Assembly: GCA_937912115.1 (NCBI GenBank)
Contig: CALDOI010000157.1
Span: 1 to 39,233, forward strand
Direction of reading: 5' to 3'
Source of the DNA: an uncultured Bacteroidota bacterium
GTDB lineage: Bacteria > Bacteroidota > Bacteroidia > Bacteroidales > F082
DNA: 39,233 nt
This document shows positions 1 to 10,300 of the stretch, one piece after another (the stretch's first letter is position 1; the number at the start of each line of letters is the position of its first letter). The notes under the pieces are model-generated. The model searched no databases. It saw nothing but the letters and a program-made list of their open reading frames with translations, and was not told where the DNA came from. Both the position numbers and the translations under genes were made by a program.

Positions 1-239
1 TCTCGATTCAATGAACTCCCCGCTTTTTGCGAGCGGCAAAAGTAGAATAGTTTTCTTAATCCGCAACATAAATTATATATTTATTTGAAGTTTTTTTTGA
101 TATATTTTTAATGGTTTAGCAGGTAGGTAATTAGGTGTGATATATTTTTTGTTTCTCTTGAAAAATTATGAAATCTATCCTCCTTACAATAAAGTTTCAA
201 TGTTTCCGTCTATAATAAGTACTCAAACAATTTATATTA

Positions 240-1004
240 TTACCGTGTAAAAATCAAATTGGCACTATTTGAAAGATCAGCATTATAGTAGTACCCATCT
301 TCATTAAAGAGTTTTAGTTCATCAATATTATCGATTGTATTTTTAATAATGTACCTCGACATTTGCCCTCTTGCCTTTTTTGCATAGATGCTAACAATCT
401 TATATGTACCATTTTTATCATCCTTAAATATAGGTGTGATGATATTTGCATTTAATTTCTTTACATTAATTGACTTAAAATATTCGTTGGAAGCAAGGTT
501 AATAATAGTGCTATTATTTGTAGCTTTAAGAATTCTATTTATTTGCTTTGTGATTTTAACCTCCCAGAATGAATATAAATCTGTATAATCCCTAATACTT
601 AGTTTAGTAGCAATTTCCAATCTGTATGGTTGAAGTAAATCAAGTGGTTGTAATATTCCATATAAACCTGATATTATAATAAGGTGTTCCTGAGAGTAAA
701 GTAAGTCCTCTTCAGAAAATGAAGTTGACTCAAGGCCTGTATAAACTTCGCCCTTAAAGGATAATATCGCCTGTTTTGAATTTGACAATACATGAGATTT
801 ATTCCAAAACTGAAACCTATCGAAAGTTTGTTGAGCTAGCTTTGGGCTAATACTCATGAGTTTTGATAATTGGCTTGTATTTAATTTTTTTATAGTATCG
901 ACAAGGATTTTGCTCTCATTAATATAATGTGGTAATGAAAAGGTTTTAAAATTACTTGTAGTATTTGTGTCGATTGTCTTTGATGGAGAAAGGATTATTA
1001 ACAT
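240..1004 (-). CDS. yaaA: YaaA family (DUF328/UPF0246) peroxide-stress protein
   Basis: A 254-aa protein of the YaaA family, which is linked to peroxide stress and control of free intracellular iron in E. coli. The N-terminus MLIILSPSKTID matches the family signature (MLILLSPAKTLD). Other family-typical stretches are the SGLYGILQPLDLLQPYRLE segment, the NLASNEYFK segment and a C-terminal YAKKARGQM motif. Length agrees with the family (about 250 aa). I chose the ATG at 1004 because the open frame extends 30 codons further upstream only by running into the tRNA-Arg gene at 1071-1141, and those residues have no family counterpart. Cytoplasmic, monocistronic. Identification is confident from sequence; the physiological role is from the family. 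Confidence 0.93.
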   Translation of the reverse strand: MLIILSPSKTIDTNTTSNFKTFSLPHYINESKILVDTIKKLNTSQLSKLMSISPKLAQQTFDRFQFWNKSHVLSNSKQAILSFKGEVYTGLESTSFSEEDLLYSQEHLIIISGLYGILQPLDLLQPYRLEIATKLSIRDYTDLYSFWEVKITKQINRILKATNNSTIINLASNEYFKSINVKKLNANIITPIFKDDKNGTYKIVSIYAKKARGQMSRYIIKNTIDNIDELKLFNEDGYYYNADLSNSANLIFTR

Positions 1005-1070
1005 GATGGATGAAAAAATATTATAAATCTTAAAGAAGTAGTCTCGAAACAGCTTCTTTAATTCATCTGT

Positions 1071-1141
1071 GATCCCGACGGGAATCGAACCCATATCATG
1101 AGAACCGGAATCTCACATTCTATCCATTGAACTACGGGACC
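1071..1141 (-). tRNA. tRNA-Arg (anticodon CCG)
   Basis: Read on the minus strand, a 71-nt cloverleaf: acceptor GGTCCCG pairs with CGGGATC (one G-U), the anticodon stem TGAGA/TCTCA encloses loop TTCCGGT with anticodon CCG, and the T-arm is ATGGG-TTCGATT-CCCGT. CCA is not encoded. It lies 66 nt upstream of the yaaA start on the same strand. Confidence 0.95.
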
Positions 1142-1211
1142 GGATAGTGAATGGTTAGTTGAATTGGTTAAACCATACATCAGAAACTATTCACAGTTTT
1201 ATACTTAAAAA

Positions 1212-1395
1212 GTGGAGCTGGAGGGATTAATTTCATTGATCCCATAATGGGGAGACAATAAATAACCCGCTCGCTACACTAGCTTTGCCAATTAGAAATG
1301 CTGTATCATTCAAGCAAGCTTGATTCACAGCTATTTCTAATCGCCAAAACACTTCGTGTTAAGTTTTTTATTGTGGAGCTGGAGGGATTCGAACC
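1212..1395 (-). repeat. tRNA 3'-end remnants, candidate attachment (att) site
   Basis: The 17-bp sequence GTGGAGCTGGAGGGATT occurs at 1212-1228 and again at 1373-1389. The second copy continues as CGAACC to 1395. On the minus strand 1374-1395 reads as the last 22 nt of a tRNA (T-loop TTCGAAT, T-stem, acceptor CAGCTCC, then A), but no 5' half can be folded: the T-stem partner is already lost. A tRNA 3' end without its body is what integration of a tRNA-targeting element leaves behind. Between the copies is an imperfect palindrome (about 1291-1342: ATTAGAAAT near the left end, ATTTCTAAT at the right). The neighbouring mobile-element genes at 1920-6266 fit this. No complete tRNA with this acceptor is in the window. 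Confidence 0.5.
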
Positions 1396-1895
1396 TATCC
1401 ATATTCACCATTTAAACTCAACTCTTTACAATTTCATAAAACACCTTGTTCACCGAATAGGGCACCATATGAACTACGTCTATTATATGACTTTTACTCT
1501 TATTTACTACTGCAAAGATATAAAATTGTATAGGTAATTCCAAATCCAATGCCTTTTGTTTTATCAAAGTTGTAGAGATAACTATTTGTGCAGATTACTA
1601 CTATTTTCTTTTTATTTCATTAATAATATAAATGACCACATAAGTGAACATCTTAATCAGTTTTGAAGTTTAGTTGGGGATTCTGAACGTAAAAATATTT
1701 AGTTTTTTTATCGTCACTCCGTCACACTTTGTTTTATTTTACAGCTTGGTGATTTTTACAAAGTAACTGTAAATGCACAGATAATCAAATGTATATACTA
1801 TTTTTGCTGCATTATTTTCACCTAAAAATCAATATTTGCAATTTATGCGTTCCGTCACATTATCACCATATTTATTACATTATTCAAAAAATTAT
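1396..1895. other. AT-rich non-coding stretch
   Basis: Five hundred bases between the tRNA remnant and the promoter of the next gene. Short open frames here, including one over 1298-1537 that reads through the tRNA remnant, have no recognisable features. I see no RNA gene or further repeat. Confidence 0.5.
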
Positions 1896-1903
1896 TAGAT
1901 TTG
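1896..1903 (+). promoter_or_regulatory. Bacteroidota -7 box (TAGATTTG)
   Basis: A perfect TAnnTTTG -7 element 16 nt upstream of the ATG at 1920, implying a very short leader. No clear TTG is present at the expected -33 position, so the call rests on the -7 box alone. Confidence 0.4.
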
Positions 1904-1919
1904 TGTAAACCTATACTCT

Positions 1920-3248
1920 ATGGACAACGAATTCACCACCATCGAACCTCTCATAAATCATACTAAAGTAATTAAAACTATTGACGAGGTTAAAAATGAT
2001 TACGCAACAAAAATCAATCTTGATAATAATGAGTCAAGTGATCAAAAAAAGGTTGAACATGTTTTAAGCAGTCTTAGTACATATTATCAAAATATGTTCA
2101 ATAATGCGTATAATGAAGCTATAGATTTTTTAAAGCTGATCCCACAAAATGAATCAAATACTCTGAATAGTGAGGTGCAAAATATGTACAAAAGGCTTAA
2201 ATATTTTAATTATAATGGTGACTTATCACAAGAACCTTTACTAAATCTTAAAAAGGTACCCCACAACCATAAATACCTATATCAAACTAATAATTTTATA
2301 AGGCACTATTTGCAAAAATTGTATGTTGAACCTCTGGTAATATATATTGAAAATAATTACCTTCAAGAAATTCTTAATATTAACTTGTTACCTATTCATG
2401 TTGATAATATTATTGAAGAAATCAAGGATGATAATATTGTGTTTTATGAGTCAGATTGTGAGACAATAAAAGAAGATTATCTCTTTTTGTTTTCAAATAA
2501 GAGTAACTGCTTATATTACTTTTCGTATTGCAACTATACCGATATCTATTCCTATCATTCTCACTTAGAGAATGTACTTGCAAAATTTAAGCAATCGGTT
2601 AACATTTCTTGTTCTTCTATTGATAACTTAAATCTAAAACTTGAATACCTAAATCGTATCCGTGCTGTAATTAAAGAACATGCTAACCTTTTTCAAAAAA
2701 CTCATTCTCTCAAACTTAATAAACTAAATGAGTTAACTTTCCATATTCGAAAGATTACATTAACGATATTTCAACAATTGACAATAGAATTGTTTGGTGA
2801 TGAAGAATTTACGAAAGTAAGAACATATTTCCTCAACTTTCAAGACATGCAATACCAATTGGCAATTCAAGCTTTATCACATATCGAATCAAAAATCAAA
2901 ATGCTTAGATTTGTAATTAAACATAAATTGAAAATCAGGACAACTGATGACGAATCAAATAATCTACAGTTAAATGGAAAATTAGATACAAACCTCACCG
3001 TTCCTCAACTAGGATTTCTTCTACGTAGTATTGTACATGAAAAAAGTATCTTAAATATTAAAAGTAATGCTGATTTATTTAGAAAAGTTGTTCTGGCAAT
3101 TACTTCCTTAGAGCAAGACAATATCTCTGTAATTTCACTAAAGAATAATTTCACGATTCCTGCTGAAAGTGCTATCGAATTTTGTATTGAAATATTCACC
3201 CATTTATTACAGTTTGCAAAGCAAGAAAGAGATCGAATACGTAGATAA
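1920..3248 (+). CDS. Mobile-element protein of unknown function
   Basis: A 442-aa, Asn/Ile/Lys-rich soluble protein with no signal peptide or membrane segment. I do not recognise a catalytic motif. The layout (an N-terminal alpha-helical region, then a C-terminal segment around residues 350-442 beginning LNGKLDTNLTVPQLGFLLR and ending in basic RDRIRR) resembles proteins of the RteC type and other helical proteins encoded beside excisionases and primases in Bacteroides mobile elements, but this similarity is by eye and weak. It is followed by a hairpin terminator at 3277-3300 and then the HTH, helicase and primase genes. Start chosen at the ATG 17 nt after the -7 box. Likely cytoplasmic and part of the element's control module. 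Confidence 0.6.
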   Translation: MDNEFTTIEPLINHTKVIKTIDEVKNDYATKINLDNNESSDQKKVEHVLSSLSTYYQNMFNNAYNEAIDFLKLIPQNESNTLNSEVQNMYKRLKYFNYNGDLSQEPLLNLKKVPHNHKYLYQTNNFIRHYLQKLYVEPLVIYIENNYLQEILNINLLPIHVDNIIEEIKDDNIVFYESDCETIKEDYLFLFSNKSNCLYYFSYCNYTDIYSYHSHLENVLAKFKQSVNISCSSIDNLNLKLEYLNRIRAVIKEHANLFQKTHSLKLNKLNELTFHIRKITLTIFQQLTIELFGDEEFTKVRTYFLNFQDMQYQLAIQALSHIESKIKMLRFVIKHKLKIRTTDDESNNLQLNGKLDTNLTVPQLGFLLRSIVHEKSILNIKSNADLFRKVVLAITSLEQDNISVISLKNNFTIPAESAIEFCIEIFTHLLQFAKQERDRIRR

Positions 3249-3276
3249 ATATCTGTAAACCATATGGGTTTCCATG

Positions 3277-3300
3277 GGGTTCCTACCCAAATGGGAACCC
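3277..3300 (+). terminator. Hairpin terminator after the 1920-3248 gene
   Basis: GGGTTCC (3277-3283) pairs with GGAACCC (3294-3300) across a short loop, followed by TTGATAATTT and a T-rich tract. It lies 29 nt after the stop codon. The non-coding stretch to 3588 otherwise shows nothing recognisable. Confidence 0.5.
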
Positions 3301-3588
3301 TTGATAATTTCATCCTTTTTCTTCTTCTTAGTGATGTCATTTAAGTATTTCAACATTTGTTGCTTAATTCATTTTTTGATGTTATTATTCATTATTAAAG
3401 TATGAATGCCTCAATTTTCAAGTAAAAGCACCAAGATTTAACTCTTTTCAAAAAATATCACAAAAAAATATTGATCTTAATATGCAGTGTTTCAGTATGA
3501 TATACTAGGGTTCCGAAACCCACTGACACTATTTTCACCTCCTCTACTGGCATATGTTTGCACCATTATTCACTTTAAATATTTTATT

Positions 3589-3858
3589 ATGGAACTAAAA
3601 CTTATTGAAGCTAATGACTATCATCTTCTAATGGAAAGACTCGATGAAATAAAAGAATATCTAGCTGAAAATTACAAAAAAAATCCTCTAGACGATATCT
3701 GGCTCGACAACCAGGAAGTATGTAGACTTTTGAAAATATCAAAACGCACCTTGCAAACATATCGTGATAAACATATGATACCTTATAGCCAAATTGCAGG
3801 TAAAATATATTTCAAAGCTTCAGATATACAAAATCATCTTTTAAGTAATTATCAATAA
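3589..3858 (+). CDS. MerR/HTH_17-type DNA-binding protein (excisionase-like)
   Basis: An 89-aa protein. After an N-terminal helix the core reads DIWLDNQEVCRLLKISKRTL, then QTYRDKHMIPYSQIAGKIYF and KASDIQNHLL: the winged helix-turn-helix of the HTH_17 family, in which a recognition helix (SKRTLQTYRDK) is followed by the wing (IPYSQIAGKIYF). Proteins of this size and type act as excisionases or copy/replication regulators in Bacteroides conjugative and mobilisable elements. I start at the ATG at 3589; the open frame extends upstream to 3487 but the extra 34 residues look non-coding. It sits 11 bp before the helicase gene, so the two are probably co-transcribed. The fold is clear; the role as excisionase is from the family and context. 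Confidence 0.85.
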   Translation: MELKLIEANDYHLLMERLDEIKEYLAENYKKNPLDDIWLDNQEVCRLLKISKRTLQTYRDKHMIPYSQIAGKIYFKASDIQNHLLSNYQ

Positions 3859-3869
3859 TTATAATTGAG

Positions 3870-5330
3870 ATGGAGAGCGACGTAGTTAAACAAAAGCTGA
3901 GGATCACCACACAGGATGTAATAAAAGATGCACAGGAAAGGTTAACCCCAACTGTGCATCCTCACGGTGAAATTCTTGACAAGCTATTAAATATCGTTGT
4001 GGCTGTCGACCTGCATTTAAAGGCAGATGTTGACCCTGGTAATGAAATCGCTATCTGGAAACTTGTGGTTATAACTGTGGATGAGATTCTTAATATTGCC
4101 AAAGTAAACAATTGGGGTATTTGTAAGCATAAAGAGTTTATTTATCTCTTTAACGGCGCTTATTGGTATAATCTTGATGAAGATCAGCTTCTAAACTTTT
4201 TCGGAGATGTCTCCAATAAATTGGGTATTCCAAAACTAAGATCCCGACATTATGAGTTTCGTAAGAAGCTGGTTTCACAATTCCATGCTGTTGCGAATAT
4301 GCCGGCTCCTGCTAACAATTCAGCTAGTACATTTATAAATTTACGTAATGGTACTCTCGAGATAGCTCCAAATAAATCTACCTTACGCTCATTTGATCTT
4401 AACGATTTTCTTACATATCAGTTACCGTTTTCTTACAACCCAAATTCAACTGCAACTGTTTTTACCGATTATCTTAATCATGTACTTCCTGAAAAAGAAC
4501 TTCAAAATATTCTTGCTGAATACATTGGTTATTTGTTCATTCCTAACAATAGGTTAAAGCTGGAGAAAACGCTAATTCTATATGGTGCTGGAGCAAATGG
4601 CAAAAGTGTATTCTTTGATATAATCAACGCTTTACTTGGAAGACAAAATGTTACAACATATTCTCTTGCCAAACTAACCGATCCCAATGGATATTACCGT
4701 GCCATGATTGGTAATAAATTAGTCAATTATGCTTCAGAAATTAACAGCAAACTCGACCCTTCATTTTTCAAGCAGCTTGTTTCAGGTGAACCTATCGAGG
4801 CCAGACTTCCATATGGACAACCATTTATACTGGAAAAATATGCGAAACTAATATTTAATACAAATAAATTACCCAAGGATGTTGAGCACTCAAATGCATA
4901 TTTCCGCAGGTTTATAATTATTCCATTTAATGTTTCAATTCCTGAGAATCTACAGGATAAGCACCTCGCAAACAAGATAATCAAAAATGAATTGCCAGGT
5001 GTTCTTAACTGGGTTCTTGCTGGTTTAAAACGGTTAACTACAAATGATTCCTTTACCTACAGTCCAATTGTTGAAACCATTGTTAAGCAATATAAAAATG
5101 AGGCAGATTCCATATACTCGTTTCTGGATGAATACGGCTTTAATCCTGATGAATATAATACAATAACCTTAGCAGATCTTTACTCTAAGTATAAAGACTT
5201 TTGCAACAATTACAACTTTCTGGCTTTCGGTAATCGCAATTTCAAAAAGCGATTGGAATCTCATGGATTTAAGACTGCTAAAACTCGTGTAGGTAGTGTT
5301 GTTTACTGTTTATCCGTTCAGCAAAAGTAG
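3870..5330 (+). CDS. P4/D5-type phage-plasmid helicase (primase C-terminal domain)
   Basis: A 486-aa SF3-type replicative helicase of mobile elements. The N-terminal region (to about 200) corresponds to the D5_N/DUF5906-type accessory domain. The ATPase domain follows: Walker A GAGANGKS at residues 239-246, an acidic Walker B-like segment around 284-292 (LVNYASEINSK), sensor-1-like KLIFNTNKLP at about 326-335, and an arginine in RRFIIIPF at about 345-352. A C-terminal winged-helix tail (about 410-486) ends the protein. There is no primase domain in this polypeptide; the next gene supplies a zinc-finger/TOPRIM primase. The pair is a common replication module of Bacteroidota integrative elements. 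Start ATG at 3870. Confident on family. Confidence 0.9.
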   Translation: MESDVVKQKLRITTQDVIKDAQERLTPTVHPHGEILDKLLNIVVAVDLHLKADVDPGNEIAIWKLVVITVDEILNIAKVNNWGICKHKEFIYLFNGAYWYNLDEDQLLNFFGDVSNKLGIPKLRSRHYEFRKKLVSQFHAVANMPAPANNSASTFINLRNGTLEIAPNKSTLRSFDLNDFLTYQLPFSYNPNSTATVFTDYLNHVLPEKELQNILAEYIGYLFIPNNRLKLEKTLILYGAGANGKSVFFDIINALLGRQNVTTYSLAKLTDPNGYYRAMIGNKLVNYASEINSKLDPSFFKQLVSGEPIEARLPYGQPFILEKYAKLIFNTNKLPKDVEHSNAYFRRFIIIPFNVSIPENLQDKHLANKIIKNELPGVLNWVLAGLKRLTTNDSFTYSPIVETIVKQYKNEADSIYSFLDEYGFNPDEYNTITLADLYSKYKDFCNNYNFLAFGNRNFKKRLESHGFKTAKTRVGSVVYCLSVQQK

Positions 5331-5363
5331 TTTGCTGCCCACATTAAATATAATTTATCAAGG

Positions 5364-6266
5364 ATGTCTTCATTTAGATTTATACTAGAACCTTATAGGG
5401 GTAAAAACAGTCGTTTCATTTGCCCTTCTTGTAAAAGAAATTATCAGTTTACAAGATATATTGACACACTTAAAGAAGCTTATATATCTAATGAAGTAGG
5501 TATTTGTAATCACAAAAATAGCTGTGGTTACCATATGTCACCAAAACAATACTTCCGTAACAAAGGTTCAATGCAATCCTATTCGGCTTATTTGCCATCT
5601 GATGTAATGTCAAAACCAATGAAGCAAAAGGTGGATTACATCTATCCTATTATCTTAAATAAAAGCATGAATCCTTCCTTCAAAAATAACTTCATTACCT
5701 ATCTAAAATCGATCATCGATTCGGAAAAGGTAAAGCACCTTGTAAATCTTTACAATATTGGATCTTATAACCGTTTCGGTAATAGCAGTACCATATTTTG
5801 GCAGGTTGATCATTCTGGAAAGATTCGTACAGGTAAAATAATTACATACAATTCAACATCTGGTAGGCGAATTAAAAAGCAATACCCCCCAACAAATTGG
5901 GTTCATAGCATTATGAAGCCGAACAACTTCAACCTTAAGCAATGTTTATTTGGTGAGCATCTACTTCATCATTATCCAAATAAACCTGTGGCAATAGTCG
6001 AAAGCGAGAAAACAGCCATTATTGCCGCAGCAAAACTGCCCAATTACCTTTGGCTTGCCACAGGTAGCATTAATGAGTTTAAACCATCAAAACTTAATGT
6101 GCTTAAGGGTAGGAGGGTAGTGGCTTTTCCTGATTTGGGAGCATATGATTATTGGTTAAAAAATGCCGCACTTATTAATTTCCCAATCGAGATATCCAAC
6201 TATCTGGAAAAGAATGCCACAACCAAGCAACGAGATAAAGGATTAGACATAGCAGATTTTTTGTGA
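5364..6266 (+). CDS. Zinc-finger/TOPRIM primase-like protein (DUF6371-like)
   Basis: A 300-aa protein with an N-terminal zinc ribbon (RFICPSCKRN, then GICNHKNSCGYH; residues about 18-57) and a C-terminal TOPRIM-like region: VAIVESEKTAIIAAA with the catalytic-type glutamate, then the ATGS loop and VVAFPDLGAYDYW with the acidic residue, at about 207-265. This is the domain order of DnaG-like primases reduced to zinc finger plus TOPRIM, as found in Bacteroides mobile elements (DUF6371-like). It starts 33 bp after the helicase and would prime replication with it. The extreme C-terminus (KQRDKGLDIADFL) is typical of the family. Function as primase is inferred from domains and neighbour. Confidence 0.82.
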   Translation: MSSFRFILEPYRGKNSRFICPSCKRNYQFTRYIDTLKEAYISNEVGICNHKNSCGYHMSPKQYFRNKGSMQSYSAYLPSDVMSKPMKQKVDYIYPIILNKSMNPSFKNNFITYLKSIIDSEKVKHLVNLYNIGSYNRFGNSSTIFWQVDHSGKIRTGKIITYNSTSGRRIKKQYPPTNWVHSIMKPNNFNLKQCLFGEHLLHHYPNKPVAIVESEKTAIIAAAKLPNYLWLATGSINEFKPSKLNVLKGRRVVAFPDLGAYDYWLKNAALINFPIEISNYLEKNATTKQRDKGLDIADFL

Positions 6267-6474
6267 ATTAATAACCTAGAATTTTCGGATAGCCAATCAT
6301 AAATAATTATTTATTGAAGTGGTTATTGTGCAAATTCTACCTCATCATATTTTCATTTTTTTTTATTCATTTTGTGATTTCACATAGTACATGAAATATC
6401 ACTACCTAATCAGGAAACCATAGTAACAATTCTCCCAAAAAGAATAGCGCGATGGTATCCAAAAAAAGTAAAAC

Positions 6475-6645
6475 CTAACGATCTCTTCATATTTATCCTT
6501 AAAACTAATTGCAGAGTTACAAATATTTAAAGTATTAATAATATGCCCATTATATATTTTACTATAAAATAAACCTACCATTTAAGGTAGCAACAATATC
6601 ACCATTTTTACATATTGACTCGTGTGGTTTAATTATTTAGATTTA
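6475..6645 (+). promoter_or_regulatory. Composite promoter, copy A (upstream of the 6883 gene)
   Basis: CTAACG (6475-6480), 22 nt, AACTAATTGCA (6503-6513), 61 nt, palindrome CTACC-ATTTAA-GGTAG (6575-6590), 24 nt, -33 TTG (6615-6617), 20 nt, -7 TAGATTTA (6638-6645). ATATCACCATTTTT lies between palindrome and -33. All parts and spacings recur at the other copies in this window (B-G). Leader to the 6883 gene is about 230 nt. The rest of 6267-6882 contains no gene I can support. Confidence 0.75.
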
Positions 6646-6882
6646 GAGTTCATTTTAAACTTTATAAGTAAAACAATATCTAAAAGCAGGTTTATAATAA
6701 ATAACCCCCTTAAATTATTAACGAACATGATACTACTCAAACCGAAAACAAAGAAAGGAGGTCACCAGCAAAGATAAAATAAATACCGGATAGCAATGAG
6801 GTTATTAAAGTTTTGCAAGCTTATGTGACAAAAAAGCCTAATGCCATCATTAACATTTATTTATAAATTTAATCTTTGAAAA

Positions 6883-7311
6883 ATGAAAAAATTATTAATT
6901 TTATCAGCTATATTCCTGTTTGGAATATTTAGTGTTTCTGCCCAAAATGCGTGGGAAGTATTTGTAGAATGGGAGACAACCGGAGATTGTCAATTTGAAG
7001 ATGAGCCTGGCAACGGGTTCAAGGTGGCCATTACTGTTTATGATGTAGCCAATGATATGGTAGTGGTTAACAATGATGTTATGGATGTATCTGAAACCAC
7101 ATTCTCTTATACATTTGATGTGCAGTCAGAGGTCCAGTATCATTGCAATCTTACCGGGATTGAAATTCCGGATTTTATAGTTTACGCTGCCGTCTATATG
7201 GGTAATTCAGGTTCACTAGAGCCAATTTGTATGAAGAAAAGTACTACACCTGATTTTGATTGTCAGGATTTTAGCGTTGGAGTTCCAATTCCTACATTAT
7301 ATTTTGATTAA
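6883..7311 (+). CDS. Small secreted protein, unknown function
   Basis: A 142-aa protein with a clear Sec signal peptide (MKKLLILSAIFLFG then IFSVSAQ, cleavage near residue 21). The mature part is acidic, rich in alternating beta-prone residues and contains four cysteines (in TGDCQFE, QYHCNLT, PICMKK, DFDCQDF), suggesting a disulphide-bonded beta-sandwich in the periplasm or outside the cell. It lacks a lipobox, a T9SS sorting domain and membrane segments. The C-terminus LYFD resembles the WFD end of the 30082 protein, which is driven by the same promoter type. Expressed from composite promoter A and followed by a strong terminator, so monocistronic. I do not recognise the family. Confidence 0.8.
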   Translation: MKKLLILSAIFLFGIFSVSAQNAWEVFVEWETTGDCQFEDEPGNGFKVAITVYDVANDMVVVNNDVMDVSETTFSYTFDVQSEVQYHCNLTGIEIPDFIVYAAVYMGNSGSLEPICMKKSTTPDFDCQDFSVGVPIPTLYFD

Positions 7312-7320
7312 TTAGTTAAG

Positions 7321-7356
7321 GACAAAGCCCTGGGTAAATATTAGTAGGGCTTTGTC
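7321..7356 (+). terminator. Rho-independent terminator
   Basis: Perfect 11-bp stem GACAAAGCCCT (7321-7331) / AGGGCTTTGTC (7346-7356) followed by TATTTATTTTT. It starts 9 nt after the stop of the 6883 gene and separates it from the 7387 gene. Confidence 0.9.
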
Positions 7357-7386
7357 TATTTATTTTTGATTAACTTTACAGCACCC

Positions 7387-10300
7387 ATGACGTACAAAAT
7401 AAGTTTTATATTATTTTTTTTTATTGCTTGTAGTTATACAAAAGCCCAAAATCAGGCAAACATCTGGCATTTTGGTGAAAATATAGGGATTGATTTTAAT
7501 TCTGGGGAACCTACCCTAATACCTTATGTGCCCCATTTCTCAGCCAACACAAATGCCAGTATTAGTGATTCTTTAGGAAATTTCTTGTTTAGTAGCAGTG
7601 GAAAGAAAATATGGAATCGCAACGGACAAGTAATGCTAAATGGTGACGGGCTTATTGGTCATGCTGCAGCTTCACAAGGAGCATTAATACTACAAAAACC
7701 AGGTTCTTCGCATATATATTATGTGTTTAATGTTACTTATTACTCCACACCAATTGGCATGCATTACTCAGTTGTGGATATGAATCTTGATGGTGGCTTG
7801 GGTGCAGTAACTGAAGAAAAGAATATACTATTGGATAATACATGGGATGTATTCGAACGAATGACATCGGTTAGGCATGCCAATGGCCATGATATTTGGG
7901 TGATTGTTCGTAAATTTGATGAAGATGCCTATGTATGTTATTTATTAACCGCTTCGGGCCTAAGTACCCAGGTTGTGTTAAGCCCGGCCATAGACCAGGT
8001 TTCGAACCAGTGTGCCGGAAATATGAAAGTTTCCCACAATAAAAAATACCTTGTGGCTGCCCATATGGGTGAAAGTGCCGGACAACCTATTAAAATGGCT
8101 TTTGAGGTGTGTACATTTAATGCTGCCACGGGCGAAATAGAATTGCTTTATACCTTAACTAAAAATGGAGGCCTCTCTTATAAAGGCTTTGAGCCTTGGG
8201 CCGTTGAGTTTTCTCCTGATTCAAAATTATTGTATTTAACTTGTTTTAATCAGAAATTCTCAATAGATACTATGGAACTTTTTCAATACGATATGCAGCA
8301 TATTGAAGATTCCCTGCTGTTTTTTGAATCGGAGATCAAAATAGCAACAGGCCCTACCAATGGTTTGCAATTGGCCCGGGATGGTAAGATCTATTGTACA
8401 GGTTTCGATTATGGATCTTATGATTATGTAAGTGTAATCCACGATCCCTGGAAAAGGGGAACAGACTGCAATTATGAGGCTGATGCTATTTATTTGGGGG
8501 GGGACAAAGTTCACAACTTCCTTAACAACGTATTAACAGACCACCTCTTTCGTTTTGAATGGGATCATAATTGCTCCGGTCAACCAATCGCCTTTCAACC
8601 AAACTTTATACCCGAACCGGAGTGGATATTATGGGATTTTGGTGATTCGAATACTTCATCCGAATTGTGGCCAGTGCATTCTTATGATCAGGGTGGTGAA
8701 TACGAAGTGAATGTCCATGTTCGATATCCGCCCAATAGCAACTATCCTTTTGGGCGTACTGAGAAAACCTCAAGGGTAATTTCGGTTATTGAATCCCCAC
8801 ATCCTAATCTGGGGCCTGACACTCTGATGTGTGAAGGTTCCGAAATTACCCTCAATGCAGGCAATGAACAGGGAATGTATGGTTGGAGCAATGGCAGCTT
8901 TGGTCAAAACATGAACACCCTAACTGTATCTGACACAGGTTATTACTGGGTTAAATTAAGCAACAGCGAGGGTTGTTATACCATCGACAGTATTTTTGTA
9001 GACTGGTATGCTCATGCTGTTTTTAATGAAAACGAACTGGAAATCATCCCCACCTCCTGTGGAGGAAGTAGTGGGGAAATTATTGGTTTGATAGTTACCG
9101 GTACCCAGCCCCTTAGCTTTGAATGGTTTGATGGTAGCGGAAATCTTCTGGGCCAGCAAGCGGATCTTAATGGTTTAAGTGTGGGCAACTACTTCCTGCA
9201 TGTAAATGATGGCAATGGCTGCCTCACTGTATCGGATGCCTACACCATTACTGATGCAGGTGATATCCTGATCACATCGGTTAATAAACTACCCTCACAT
9301 TGTTTAAAAAACAATGGATCAATAAGCATAACAGCCACTTCAGGGGCAGGACAAGATTTCTCATATTCCATTGACGATGGCGACAACTGGCAAACCAATA
9401 ACCTTTTTGAGAATCTTGAATCCAATAATTATTTTGTACGAGTTAAAGATCAAAGTGGTTGTGAAACTGTATTTGAGAATAATCCTGTTAAAATAGATAA
9501 TATTGACGGACCACTAATTAATAGCGTTATCCTAATACATGAAACAGATTACCTTGCTAATGGTCAAATTTATATTGAAGCCAGTGTAATGGAAGGCAAT
9601 GTGGAGTATTCAATTGATGGGGGCACAAACTTTCAAATCAATGATGGCTTATTTACAGGTTTATCAGCAGGAATATATAATTGTGTTGTGAGTGATGAGT
9701 TTCTTTGTGATACTAGTTTTGTCATTGAAATTGAGAGGATTATCTCACAAGTAATCGGTGCCATTGCAGGAGATGGAAATACCTGTATAGGTAATGCTAC
9801 TTCAAGCACTTTGTTATTAAGTAACTTTATCAATGTTGACAGTTTTCATGTGAAGCTAACCTACGACCAAACCCTATTGCAATGCGATGGTTATATCCAA
9901 GTCCATCCTGACCTGGAATCAGGTTTTCATGCTACTGTTTTACCCGATTTGGGAGAAGTGCATATCGCATGGAAAGGATCGGATCCACTAAGTATTCCTG
10001 ACAGTATAAAAATGGCAGAATTGGTTTTCAGTGCTATGGCAGATGGCCTGTCACAGATAGAATGGGTAGCCGATTTGGGCGAAAGTCAGTTTTTTAATGA
10101 GCAGGGGGAGGAGGTGAGTGTAGTTTACCAATTTGGGAATATCAGGATATTTAAAAGACCTAAAATTATCTTTGGGGAAAATAAGGAAGTTTGTGAAGGA
10201 GAAAGCGTTTTTATTGATCCGTTCATTAGTGACGTAACTTATGAATGGACAGGACCGGATAATTATAGCAATAGCAGCGAGCTGCTTTGGATCAAGAATA

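Noticed and set aside
1298-1537. 79-codon open frame on the plus strand
   Set aside because: It runs through the tRNA 3'-end remnant and an imperfect palindrome and has no protein-like features.
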